NCBI GenBank assembly: GCA_029863645.1
Contig: JAOTVA010000014.1
Span: 1 to 43,797 of the forward strand
DNA length: 43,797 bases
DNA from: Gemmatimonadota bacterium
GTDB lineage: Bacteria; Gemmatimonadota; Gemmatimonadetes; Longimicrobiales; Gaopeijiaceae
Direction of reading: 5' to 3'
Shown here one piece after another: positions 16,314 to 25,136 of this stretch. How positions within the stretch are numbered: position 1 is the first letter of the stretch; each line of letters opens with the position of its first letter. The position numbers were made by a program, and so were the translations under genes. Under the pieces are notes generated by a model. That model saw only the letters and a list, made by a program, of their open reading frames with translations, made no database searches and was not told where the DNA came from.

Positions 16314-16918
16314 GCCACCGGCAACATCCGCTCGACTGGGTCGCTCCTCTCCTGGTCGGGGCGGCCGCGGCCATCGCCGCGGAGGTCGCGCTGGGCTTGT
16401 TGATCTATTCCGGCGTGGGCTTTCTCCGCTCCCTGACGACCGTGCTCGCCGTCGAGGGCATGGCGCTGGGCATGGGCCTGTGGAGCGCACCCGCGCCGCA
16501 CCCCGAGCTGGTAGATCGGCTGCGCCGGCGGTGGATGCTCTGCCTGTTCGCGTTCATGGCGGCCACGGGCTACGGAGTCGCGTGGAGCGCCCTGCCGGCG
16601 ATCGGTTCTGGCGCTCTGGGACAGGCGGCAGGACTGACGCTGCTCGCCGCCGCACCGCTCTTCACGTGTGGGACGGTTCTGGGCGGCATGGTGTCGGTCG
16701 CCAGGAGCCGCAGCGCTGGAGCGCTCAGGGAGCCGGGCTCGGCCGCTGCCCTCGGGGCTGCGCTCGGCTTCGTGCTTACGGGGCTGCTTCTCCCTAGGGT
16801 GCCCATTCCGGCCTCGCTGCTTGTCGGGTGCCTTGTGCTCGTGTCGGCAGGGGGCCTGGTGTACGGCGTGGTTCTCGCAAGGAAGACGGCCGACTTCGAG
16901 ACCGAAGTACCGACGTGA
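16310..16918 (+). CDS. Hypothetical six-helix membrane protein
   Basis: A 202-residue, Ala/Leu/Gly-rich protein with about six hydrophobic helices and short loops. A basic loop, VDRLRRRW, follows helix 2. I recognise no family. ATG 16310 overlaps the flavin reductase stop (ATGA), and its TGA overlaps the GTG start of the next gene (GTGA). So it is translated together with a flavin reductase and a Mre11/Rad50-like protein, an unusual trio. It may be a membrane anchor or transporter for either. Confidence 0.65.
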   Translation: MSHRQHPLDWVAPLLVGAAAAIAAEVALGLLIYSGVGFLRSLTTVLAVEGMALGMGLWSAPAPHPELVDRLRRRWMLCLFAFMAATGYGVAWSALPAIGSGALGQAAGLTLLAAAPLFTCGTVLGGMVSVARSRSAGALREPGSAAALGAALGFVLTGLLLPRVPIPASLLVGCLVLVSAGGLVYGVVLARKTADFETEVPT

Positions 16919-19416
16919 TCGTCGCGCACCTGTCCGACGTGCACCTAGGGTTTCGCGCCTACGGGCGCGCCGCGGGAGGCGTCGACGTCAGGGAACGCGA
17001 CGTCGCCGCGGCCTTCGAACGTGCGAGTCTGGAGGTGGTAAAGGCCTCCCCGGATATCGTCGTGATGGCCGGAGACATCTTCGACCGGCCCGACCCGCCG
17101 GCCGGCGCGGTCGTCGCGCTGGCCCGGGGCCTGGAGGTTCTGCGCGCGGAGCTTCCGGAAGCGCCGGTGCTCCTCGTGGCCGGCCCGCGCGATTCACCGC
17201 GTCGGCAAGGAGATCCGGGTGCCTTAGCCGCATTCGACACGTTCCCGAACGTCGAGGCCGCGACGAGCCTCATGCGGTCCATCTTCATCGACCGCCTCGG
17301 GTTGCACGCTTGTCTGGTACCGCACCGGGCGCTGACGCGGCACCCACCCGCTCTCCCGGAGCCGGATCCGCGCATGAAGTGGAATCTCCTCGTCCTCCAT
17401 GCAGAGGCGGGCGCGCGGGGGGAGGGCGTTCACGTGGATCCCGCCGATTGGAGCTATGTGGCCCTCGGTGGTGAGCATCGGCGTCGCAAAGTCACTGGCC
17501 GGGCCAGCTACTCCGGGTCCCTGGAGCGCGTCGCCCTGGATCCGTGGGCCGAGGCGGCAGACGAGAAGGGCTTCCTCGTGGTCGATCTCGCGAGCGGTCG
17601 GACGGACTTTCACGCGATTCCGGGACGGGCCGTTGTGGCCCTCGCTCCAGTGAAGGTCGGGCAGGGTGACCCCGACCGTCTGCGCCGTCGCGTTCGCGAG
17701 GTTACCGATGAGGTGCCCGGCGGCATCGCGGGGAAGATTGTCAGACTCAGGCTCGAGGGGGCCGCCCCGGCCGACGTGCTCGCGCTTCAGGGCGAGCCCC
17801 TCAGGGAGCTCCGCGGCATGGCCCTCCACCTGGCAGTCGAGGCCGGCCGGGAGCTTTGGGTGCCCGCCGACGCCTGGCTACCCGTGGAGGCGCCGCGTCT
17901 CTTACGGGAGGCGGTGGGCGCGGAACTGCAGAGGGACGGCTTGCTCGATGACGTCTCACTCGCGCTCCTGATGGAGGGGGTCCCGGACGGCTCGGAGTCC
18001 CTGGGCGGGGCGGTCGGGGACATCGACGCCTTGGACGGCGAGGTGCCAGGCTTGGGCAGGATCAGCACGTCGATCCCTGCGGGACTGACGGCATTCCTCG
18101 GCGGCGGCGGCCGCGCCAGGCGGGCGGTAGCCGAACTGCTCGCACGTGAGGGTGCAGGAGGGGCTTCCGGGGCTATCGCCGAGCTCTGGGCGGGCGCCGA
18201 GCCCGAGACCCTTGAGGGGGCCCTGAGAGAGGCGACAGAGGCGGTGGCCGAGAGTCGCGGACTCGGCCTGGTGAGGGCCGGCCTCGACCGCTTGGGGGCG
18301 CCTGTGGCAGACCCACCGGCGCGTGTCCGCGAGACCCCCGAACAGCCCGCCCGTGGGCGGGGCGCGATCCGCGTGGACCCGGAACAGGTCGCTGCGGAAT
18401 TCCGCGCGGCCGAGCGGGAGCTCATCGAGAGTCGGGCAGACGTGGCGGAGACTGACGGAGATCTGGAAGTCGCGACAATGGATTGGCTGCGAGAAAGACA
18501 GGACGCCGAGACGACGCTCCACGCGTACCGGGACCGGGCGCGCGAGCTGCGGAGTCGCATCCGCCGCATGGAGTCCGCAGGTCCCGAGGCCCCCTGCCCT
18601 ACGTGCGGTCGCGTATTGGAGAGCCACTACGAGGAAGTGCTGACTCGACTCAAGGACCAGTGGGAGTCCGTCGTGCAGGATGGAGGTTGGTGGCGGAGCC
18701 GCTGGGAGCAGCTCGAGCTGAAGCCGGGGGCCCTACAGGAGCTCGAAGGACGTTCGTTGCGGCTGCACGCGGCATTGGAGGCGGGATCGGAGCGCGTCGA
18801 GTTGCTGAGAGCGCGTCTGCGTGAGCTCGACGACACCTCGCCCGTGACGGGCCCACCTCTCGATGGGCCCGCGGGTGCTGTGGTCGGGGCGCTGCGACGG
18901 GTTCACGAGGCGCGCATGATTCGGGCTTCGGCGATGCTGATCGAACGTGCGTCGCGGTTCATCTGCCGGATCACGGGGGGAAGGATTCTCGCGATCACCA
19001 TTGAAGGAGAGCGGGTACGGCTGCAGGGGAGCGAAGGAGCGCTATCGCCGATGTCCGAAGAGGACTTGGCGGCGGGAAAGGTCGCGATCCGGATGGCGGC
19101 GGCGTCTCTCGTCGCGGGCCGTGGGCGGGTCCTGGCGTCGTTGCCGGTTGAAGAGCCGTTCGACCGACTCGACGAGGAGGCCCAGATTAGGACTGTCGTC
19201 CTCATGAAGTCCTTGCTTCGTGAAATTCCGCGATTCGTCCTCTTCACCCGAGGCGACGTGGTCGACGCGCGACCGGAGCTCTTCGACTACGTGCTCGAGG
19301 TCCGCGAAGAGGGTGCGGGGAGCGGCGCGACGTTGCGTCCGACCGCGGCCGGCCCCGGTCGCATCACGATCAAAGCACCGGTCAAGCCCAAGCCGGACAA
19401 AGTGACGAGCGCCTAG
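16915..19416 (+). CDS. Single-chain SbcD-SbcC-like protein with substituted catalytic motifs
   Basis: From GTG 16915 the product has 833 residues. Residues 1-350 are a SbcD/Mre11-type metallophosphoesterase: D8 and H10 (HLSDVHLG), D54 (AGDIFDRP), H162 and H188 are kept. The GNHD motif is GPRD (P91, R92), and the GHxH motif is GGEH (G186). Residues 380-833 look like a shortened SbcC/Rad50. The Walker A site is LGGGGRARRA (396-404) with no GK(S/T), a zinc-hook-like CPTC lies at 561-564 between two coiled coils, and the Walker B region reads LPVEEPFDRLDEE (743-755). The family nuclease and ATPase would process DNA ends; here both appear impaired. Active sites kept by unusual residues cannot be excluded. 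Confidence 0.8.
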   Translation: MIVAHLSDVHLGFRAYGRAAGGVDVRERDVAAAFERASLEVVKASPDIVVMAGDIFDRPDPPAGAVVALARGLEVLRAELPEAPVLLVAGPRDSPRRQGDPGALAAFDTFPNVEAATSLMRSIFIDRLGLHACLVPHRALTRHPPALPEPDPRMKWNLLVLHAEAGARGEGVHVDPADWSYVALGGEHRRRKVTGRASYSGSLERVALDPWAEAADEKGFLVVDLASGRTDFHAIPGRAVVALAPVKVGQGDPDRLRRRVREVTDEVPGGIAGKIVRLRLEGAAPADVLALQGEPLRELRGMALHLAVEAGRELWVPADAWLPVEAPRLLREAVGAELQRDGLLDDVSLALLMEGVPDGSESLGGAVGDIDALDGEVPGLGRISTSIPAGLTAFLGGGGRARRAVAELLAREGAGGASGAIAELWAGAEPETLEGALREATEAVAESRGLGLVRAGLDRLGAPVADPPARVRETPEQPARGRGAIRVDPEQVAAEFRAAERELIESRADVAETDGDLEVATMDWLRERQDAETTLHAYRDRARELRSRIRRMESAGPEAPCPTCGRVLESHYEEVLTRLKDQWESVVQDGGWWRSRWEQLELKPGALQELEGRSLRLHAALEAGSERVELLRARLRELDDTSPVTGPPLDGPAGAVVGALRRVHEARMIRASAMLIERASRFICRITGGRILAITIEGERVRLQGSEGALSPMSEEDLAAGKVAIRMAAASLVAGRGRVLASLPVEEPFDRLDEEAQIRTVVLMKSLLREIPRFVLFTRGDVVDARPELFDYVLEVREEGAGSGATLRPTAAGPGRITIKAPVKPKPDKVTSA

Positions 19417-19498
19417 GTCCGTTATTTCGCAACCTTTTCCTCTTGGCGTCCGTCGTACCATTATCCGAGGTCGGCGTGGCACGGACCCACATGCGAAG

Positions 19499-19822
19499 AT
19501 GACGGAATTAGTCCTTCCTGTTCTGCTTTTACTCGTTGCGAGCGGCGTCGGAGTTCGACTCTGGCTCCGCCGGTGGCGTGACGAGAGAGCCGCCGCGCGC
19601 CGCCGTGTCGAGGCCCCCAACTCGCATTACTCCTCCGTGGGCGTCCGCGATCAGGAGGATCGGGATCGGTGGGGGAGCATCGAGGTCCGCGGCCTACATC
19701 CGCTCAACCGGGAAGAGGTCGCGCGACTGCTCGAGCTCTTAGATGCCGATGGGATTGGCGCGTTGTCTCTGAAGGATCGCCTGTTCCTCGACAACATGAC
19801 GCTGCGGCGCCTCGGAACGTAG
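19499..19822 (+). CDS. Small single-pass membrane protein, hypothetical
   Basis: A 107-residue protein. An N-terminal membrane helix (LVLPVLLLLVASGVGVRLWL) is followed by a basic stretch (RRWRDERAAARRR) and a soluble domain with WGSIEVRGLHPLNREEV and a C-terminal LSLKDRLFLDNMTLRRL. I know no family for it. The Arg-rich segment after the helix puts the C-terminal domain in the cytoplasm. It starts 82 bases after the SbcCD-like gene; that gap contains a 7-base inverted repeat (GGTCCGT 19416-19422, ACGGACC 19481-19487) and nothing else I can name. The methyltransferase GTG follows its stop by two bases. Confidence 0.6.
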   Translation: MTELVLPVLLLLVASGVGVRLWLRRWRDERAAARRRVEAPNSHYSSVGVRDQEDRDRWGSIEVRGLHPLNREEVARLLELLDADGIGALSLKDRLFLDNMTLRRLGT

Positions 19823-19824
19823 GC

Positions 19825-20670
19825 GTGTCTCAGCCCGGGGACACGGACCTCCAACCTTATTGGGACCGAGTCTCACAGACCTACGCCGCGGACGATCCGC
19901 TGGCCGCGGTCTGCTATCCCGGGGCGCCGGTGTGGCTCAACCGCTTTCTGGCCGGTCTGCAGTGGAATGCCGTGACCCGAGTCCTCGGGTCTCTTCGACT
20001 CGAGGGAGTGCGCGCGTTGGATGTCGGATGCGGCTTCGGCCGCTGGACGCGTTGGCTTTCCGAACAGGGTGCCAAACCCATCGGGGTGGATCCGACGGAG
20101 GGGATGTTGGATGCCGCGAGGCGCGTTTCGCCCGAGTCGGTCGACTATCTCAGAATGTCGGCCACGAAGCTCGACTTCCCAGACGACCACTTCGACCTGA
20201 TCACTTGCATTACGGTCATCCAGCACCTCGAGCCGCGGGAGCAAGAGGCCGCGATCGCCGAGCTCGCGCGGGTACTCCGGCCCGGTGGCCATGCCGTCCT
20301 ACTCGACCTCATCGATCTCGGGGACAAGGGCAAGATCGTATACCCGCGTGCTGCGCGTGACTGGTTCGAGCGCTACGCCTCGCACGGCCTGGTCGTGGAA
20401 GAGTGGGAGGGCCAAGAGTTCGTGCCGCTGATCCGGGGCTTCCGGTGGCTGGCTGAGAAGGTTGGCTCCCTCGTCGGGTTCGCAACGGACCAACGCGAAG
20501 GTCCGTCATTGCTGGAGCAGACGCGCGGGCGCGGCATCTTCCAGGTCGCGTACGCCGGCCTTTGGGTGTTGGTGCAATGCTCGAAGCCGCTAGAGCCGCT
20601 GTGCCGCTCGGTCCTACCGCGGGATTGGGCGCGGCACGGATGCTTCGTGTTTCGAAAGCGGTCCGTCTAG
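19825..20670 (+). CDS. Class I SAM-dependent methyltransferase
   Basis: A 281-residue methyltransferase. Motif I is ALDVGCGFGRWTRWL (SAM glycine loop), followed by GVDPTEGML, DFPDDHFDLITCITVIQHL and a motif near 150 reading LARVLRPGGHAVLLDL, the UbiE/UbiG-type order. The C-terminal 100 residues carry hydrophobic stretches (FQVAYAGLWVLVQC) that may bind a lipid-like substrate. The methyl acceptor is unknown. GTG 19825 lies two bases after the preceding stop; the longer frame to 19669 runs inside that gene. Its TAG shares CTAG with the GT117 gene. Confidence 0.85.
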   Translation: MSQPGDTDLQPYWDRVSQTYAADDPLAAVCYPGAPVWLNRFLAGLQWNAVTRVLGSLRLEGVRALDVGCGFGRWTRWLSEQGAKPIGVDPTEGMLDAARRVSPESVDYLRMSATKLDFPDDHFDLITCITVIQHLEPREQEAAIAELARVLRPGGHAVLLDLIDLGDKGKIVYPRAARDWFERYASHGLVVEEWEGQEFVPLIRGFRWLAEKVGSLVGFATDQREGPSLLEQTRGRGIFQVAYAGLWVLVQCSKPLEPLCRSVLPRDWARHGCFVFRKRSV

Positions 20671-22982
20671 AGGCCGAGGGTTGACCAGGCTTCGGCGCGC
20701 TCCTGGTATCGGTCGAGGGCGGGCTGGTCTCCCGATTGAGCCGCGGCCTGCGCGAGCGCCAGGTAGCCCCAGCCGTAGTATGTCGGGATCCCAATGGTGG
20801 CGAGGTCGGGCCAATGGTCCCACTCGTCCGGAATGCCGGTGCGGTGGATGAAGACCTGGTCCATCAACACCCGAGTGCGCTCCTCCTTCAACCAATCACC
20901 GGTCACGGGCGTGAAGGGTGATTGCGTGAGAGACACGACGCCGGGTTCCTGGCCGGGCGGGCCGTTGTTGACGCGGAAGGCCAGCCCCTCGCGGATCAGG
21001 TAGCCCTGAATCCCCAAGACCGCAGCATTGTTGCCGCTCGAGGCGAAGTAGATCGGGCGCTCGGCGATCGATTCATTGAGGATGTTCAGCGCAAATTGCT
21101 GCCATGGGTTCAGGTACTGATTGGCAGCGATCGTCGCCACCACGTTCCCCAGCTGGAGCCGCAGCTCCTCTTCGATGGTCGGATAGCTCAACGTGGCCTG
21201 TATGATCTGCTCGTCCGTGAGCGGCAAAATCGATTTCGTCGGCGCTCGGATGGGTGCGTCGACTACGATCGCGACCTTTCCTGGTGCCTCACTCGGATCG
21301 TTCACATAAGCCGCACCCGTGTTCTCGGCCGTGTAGGGCCGTTGGCACACGATGAGCGACGGGTTGTCCGCGGGGTCGACGCCAGGCTCGCACGGGGTCG
21401 TGAGCCGCTTGAGCTGCATCGCGTACCAGTCGGTATTCAGGTAGGACCCAACGATGACCGTTACGTCCTGGCGAATGCCTTCGACCTCCTGCAGGTACCA
21501 GAGTGGGAACGTGTCGTTGTCCCCATTGGTGAAGAGTACCGCGTACGGCTCTACGCTCATGAGCAGGTTATACGCCCAATCGCGAGCCGAGTAGTCGTCC
21601 GCGCGGCTGGCCCAACCCCAGTTGAGGACGAGCGGCAGGAGCGCGAGGCCCAAGATCGGGCTGGCCCTTGCGAGTGTGGTCTTCAGCTCCAGCGCGGCTT
21701 CGCGCCACAGCGTGACGATGCCCATCCCGGCCCACAGTCCCCAGACCGAGAAGCTGATCAAGAAGAAGTAGTCGCGCTCGCGTACTTCGTGGAGGCTGCG
21801 GTTCTGCGCAGGAGCCGGCAGCGTGTATCCGTACTTGAAGTTGAGATAGAAAATGAGCGCCGCGGATACGGTGGCGAAGAGCGTCACCATGAAGACGAAG
21901 GTCGCCCGGTCGCGGCGCGCGTGCTCGATGGCGCCCCACACACCCAAGCCCGTGAAGAGCATCGTGAAGGGCAGTCGCAAGCCGCCGAACACGGTGTTCG
22001 TGCCGTCCATGCTGCGCGCCCACTGCCAATCGAAGTACTGCAGATAGTTGACCAGCTGATCCGCCAACGGAGCCTGGCGCGGGAGCAGGGGCGGCTTGAG
22101 ATACTGAGTTCGATTGAGGGCCTCGGAGAGCGCGACGCAGCCAGCCTTCCCGTACGTCACGACCGCACCGATTGCGGAGCCGATGTCGGGGCAGGTAGGG
22201 GCGGCCTCGTTGATGATGGGGCCCAGGCCGGCGCGTATGGGCAGCACCAAATGGATGGAGAGACCGAGGATCACCGCCACGGCCCCACCTAAGTAGAGCC
22301 GCCAGTTCAGGAGCGTCTTCGGATGTACGAACAATACGAAGATCCCAATGGCCGGCGCCGCCAAGAACGCCATGAGGTGGTTGCCCACACTGAGCGCGAG
22401 CACGAACACCATCAGAATGAGAAGGTGATCGTCCTTGCCCTTACCCAGGTTCTCTTGCCATCGCACCGCGAGCCATGTCAGCAGCGCGATGGTCAACAAC
22501 GAAACGGTGTAAACCTTTTCGTTCACGTTTGACTGGTTCCACACAGTGAACGCAGTCGCGCTCACCAACACCGCTGCGGTCGCACCAATGAGTCGGAAGG
22601 TCCGGTCCCCCGAGAAGTACCGCAGAACGTGATGCACGACGAGGAACCAGAGCCCGTGAGCGGAAGCGCTCATAAGGGCGCTGAACAGGTTGATTCTTAC
22701 GGCCACGGACAGGCCAAGGGGTGCCAACAAAACCGACCAGGCTCGCGCGAGCACGACAAAGAGAGGATTACCCGGCTGGTGGGGGATCCCCATGATGTGG
22801 CCGGTCGCGATGTACTCCGATGTGTCCCAGAAGGCGGTGGTGCGCGACAGCGTGATCGCGTAGAGGAGGAAGACCACACCGCCCGCGATCGCGGCTGCCT
22901 TGTATGGCGGCCTCAGGTCGCTCGGCACCTCTTCAGGCGGCGCCAGCGAGGCGACTTCGGGGGTCTGCGTCTCTTCGCTCAT
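20667..22982 (-). CDS. DUF2723/GT117 family membrane protein (protein O-mannosyltransferase-like)
   Basis: From ATG 22982 the product has 771 residues. The first 460 contain about 12 membrane helices and the DUF2723 block: TAFWDTSEYIATGHIMG, then HQPGNPLFVVLARAW. The first loop's FWDTSE acidic pair matches the catalytic loop of GT-C enzymes. A long soluble C-terminal part follows, with TNGDNDTFPLWYLQEVEGI and a TPR-like end (YLALAQAAAQSGDQPALDRY). The family is placed near protein O-mannosyltransferases and is frequent in FCB-group bacteria. Upstream in-frame Met at 23090 overlaps hyuA and has no merit. Sugar and acceptor are not known. Confidence 0.85.
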   Translation of the reverse strand: MSEETQTPEVASLAPPEEVPSDLRPPYKAAAIAGGVVFLLYAITLSRTTAFWDTSEYIATGHIMGIPHQPGNPLFVVLARAWSVLLAPLGLSVAVRINLFSALMSASAHGLWFLVVHHVLRYFSGDRTFRLIGATAAVLVSATAFTVWNQSNVNEKVYTVSLLTIALLTWLAVRWQENLGKGKDDHLLILMVFVLALSVGNHLMAFLAAPAIGIFVLFVHPKTLLNWRLYLGGAVAVILGLSIHLVLPIRAGLGPIINEAAPTCPDIGSAIGAVVTYGKAGCVALSEALNRTQYLKPPLLPRQAPLADQLVNYLQYFDWQWARSMDGTNTVFGGLRLPFTMLFTGLGVWGAIEHARRDRATFVFMVTLFATVSAALIFYLNFKYGYTLPAPAQNRSLHEVRERDYFFLISFSVWGLWAGMGIVTLWREAALELKTTLARASPILGLALLPLVLNWGWASRADDYSARDWAYNLLMSVEPYAVLFTNGDNDTFPLWYLQEVEGIRQDVTVIVGSYLNTDWYAMQLKRLTTPCEPGVDPADNPSLIVCQRPYTAENTGAAYVNDPSEAPGKVAIVVDAPIRAPTKSILPLTDEQIIQATLSYPTIEEELRLQLGNVVATIAANQYLNPWQQFALNILNESIAERPIYFASSGNNAAVLGIQGYLIREGLAFRVNNGPPGQEPGVVSLTQSPFTPVTGDWLKEERTRVLMDQVFIHRTGIPDEWDHWPDLATIGIPTYYGWGYLALAQAAAQSGDQPALDRYQERAEAWSTLGL

Positions 22983-23052
22983 GTCCTCGTCACGGCTTAC
23001 GCGTTGCACGAAGCCGAAAAGATAACCGTAACGGGCCGACCTGCAGGGCGGT

Positions 23053-25047
23053 TCACGACCCAAACGCCAGGTGCAGGCATCCCCACGCATCGACGTCCGC
23101 CTGGCAGCCGGGGGGGACCCAGGTCGTGCCGCTGTACTCGTGAATGACCGCGGGGCCGCTTACGATGTGTCCCGAGCGCAGGTGTTGGCGATCGATCAGG
23201 ATCGCTTCGTGACCTTCTCCGGCGAAGGTCACCCGGATGGGCTGAGCCGGAGGCGGGTCAGTGGCCGACTCCAGCTCGAGTCGCAGGAGGGGCGGCGCTG
23301 GCGTAGTGATCGTCACGCGAAGCGTAACCGCCTCGACCGCGGTCTCACGACGTTCGTAGCCGTACCGCTCGAAGTGGCTCCGGTGAAAGTCCTCGATCCA
23401 ATCGGTAGCGGGTACGCTCAACTCGAAGCTCTGTCCGTGGTACCGCGCATCGATACGTCGCTCCGTCATGAGCGTGGTCGCATCGGCGCCCTCGCCGAGC
23501 ATCGCTTTCGTGGTCTCTGCCTCGAGCTCCCCGAGCACGTCGCGGATTCTTTCGAGGGTGCCGGCCTGTCCGGCGCGCTCGAGGACCGTCCTGGACGCCT
23601 CCTTCGTGAGCGGAGCCGCCAACATGCCATAGGCGGAGAGCAGGCCAGGGTCTGGAGGGACGATGGCCTTCGAGGCGCCGAGGCGGCTGGCCAGCTCGGC
23701 GACGTGAAGCGCGCCCGCCCCCCCAAAACCGACGACTGCGAAGCCGATCGGATCGTACCCGCGCTCGACGGAGATCACGCGTAATGCGCGTTCCATGGCG
23801 GTGTCCGCTACGGCCAGGATGCCCTCGGCTGCAGCGTCCAAGGAGCCTCCGAGTGCACTCGCGATCGTCGCTAGGGCCGGTTCGATGGCCTCGCGGTCCA
23901 GCCGCTGCTCTCCGCCGAGGAAGCCGGATGTGGGAAGGCGGCCGAGCCAGACGTGTGCGTCCGTGACCGTGACCTGCGTTCCTCCACGGCCGTAGCAGAT
24001 CGGCCCCGGGGCGGCTCCCGCGCTCCTCGGCCCGACACGCAAAGCGCCGCCGGGGTCGACGCGAGCGATCGATCCACCACCCGCCCCGACCGTGTGGATG
24101 TCGAGGACCGGGATCGCGATGGGCTGCTCAGCAATCGCGAACTCTCGGGTGCGCAGCGGCCGCCCCGGGCAGAGAGAGACGTCCGTAGACGTGCCACCCA
24201 TGTCGAACGAGATCACCGACTCGCATCCCGCGCGGCGGGCCCACGTGAGCGCCCCCACCACGCCCCCTGCCGGGCCGGAAAGTACGGTGTGGACGGGTTC
24301 GCGCCGCGCTCGCTCGACGGGCAGGGCGCCCCCGTTCGAACCCATGATCGTCACACGTTCCGCGCCGGCCTCCGACGCCAGCCGACCCAGGTAGCGGTCC
24401 ATCATCGGGGCGACGTATGCGTTCACCACCGCCGTCGACGTGCGCTCGTACTCGCGGAACTCGGGCACCAACGTGCTCGAGACCGACACCGGGAGCGCAG
24501 AGGCGGCGAGTGCTGCCGCGACCGTTTGCTCATGCTCGGCGTTGGCGTAGGAGTGAAGCAGAGCCACTGCCACGGACTCCGCCCCTCGGTTCCTCACCAC
24601 GTCGACGAGGCGGGACAGTTGGTCAGAGTCCAACGGGGCGATCTCCTCGCCCCGTGCGTCCAGGCGGCCGGCGATACCGATGCGGTCGTCGCGATCGACG
24701 AGCGGCGGGAGCCGGTGGCCGACGAGGGCGTAGAGCTGAGGGCGGTTCTGTCGCCCGATCTCGATGATGTCCTCGAAGCCAGCATTGGTCACGAGCACGA
24801 CACGTGCGCCCTTCCGCTCGAGCAACGCGTTCGTGGCCACGGTCGATCCATGCAGCAAGCGGAATCCGAGTCCCGCCGGGATCATGCGACGGATGCCTTC
24901 CAAGACGGCCTCGGCGGGGTCCTCGGGGGTCGACGGAACCTTGAGGGTTTCGATGGCGCCATCGACGAGAAGTACCAGATCTGTGAAGGTGCCTCCTGTG
25001 TCCACCGCCAAGAGCGGCGTTGACGGTCCGTTGGGGCCTGTGGACAT
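23053..25047 (-). CDS. Hydantoinase/oxoprolinase, A-type subunit
   Basis: From ATG 25047 the product has 664 residues, normal for a HyuA subunit. It opens with LLAVDTGGTFTDLVLL, the ATP-binding phosphate-1 motif of the actin/HSP70-like fold; SFDMGGTSTDVSLC and VGAGGGSIARVDPGGALRVG follow. A C-terminal beta domain ends with ATWVPPG-type sequence. These enzymes open hydantoin or 5-oxoproline rings using ATP and normally pair with a HyuB subunit. None is adjacent: the next gene downstream is GT117, upstream is the divergent trpE. It might work with a distant hyuB or use another partner. GTG 25089 is an alternative start. Confidence 0.88.
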   Translation of the reverse strand: MSTGPNGPSTPLLAVDTGGTFTDLVLLVDGAIETLKVPSTPEDPAEAVLEGIRRMIPAGLGFRLLHGSTVATNALLERKGARVVLVTNAGFEDIIEIGRQNRPQLYALVGHRLPPLVDRDDRIGIAGRLDARGEEIAPLDSDQLSRLVDVVRNRGAESVAVALLHSYANAEHEQTVAAALAASALPVSVSSTLVPEFREYERTSTAVVNAYVAPMMDRYLGRLASEAGAERVTIMGSNGGALPVERARREPVHTVLSGPAGGVVGALTWARRAGCESVISFDMGGTSTDVSLCPGRPLRTREFAIAEQPIAIPVLDIHTVGAGGGSIARVDPGGALRVGPRSAGAAPGPICYGRGGTQVTVTDAHVWLGRLPTSGFLGGEQRLDREAIEPALATIASALGGSLDAAAEGILAVADTAMERALRVISVERGYDPIGFAVVGFGGAGALHVAELASRLGASKAIVPPDPGLLSAYGMLAAPLTKEASRTVLERAGQAGTLERIRDVLGELEAETTKAMLGEGADATTLMTERRIDARYHGQSFELSVPATDWIEDFHRSHFERYGYERRETAVEAVTLRVTITTPAPPLLRLELESATDPPPAQPIRVTFAGEGHEAILIDRQHLRSGHIVSGPAVIHEYSGTTWVPPGCQADVDAWGCLHLAFGS

Positions 25048-25136
25048 TGGGTCGCTCACTACCTCGTTCCGGGGGTCGTTATGCGCCACGCGCCGCGACG
25101 TCTGGACGGATCCCCTACCGCCGGTCGCCCGTTCGC

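Noticed and set aside
20922-22292. 456-residue plus-strand open frame
   Set aside because: It lies fully opposite the GT117 coding sequence, is Arg/Glu/His-rich without any motif, and is a typical mirror of a GC-rich gene.
23953-25023. 356-residue plus-strand open frame
   Set aside because: It is antisense to hyuA, whose motifs are clear, and has a composition of Arg and Asp runs without any domain.
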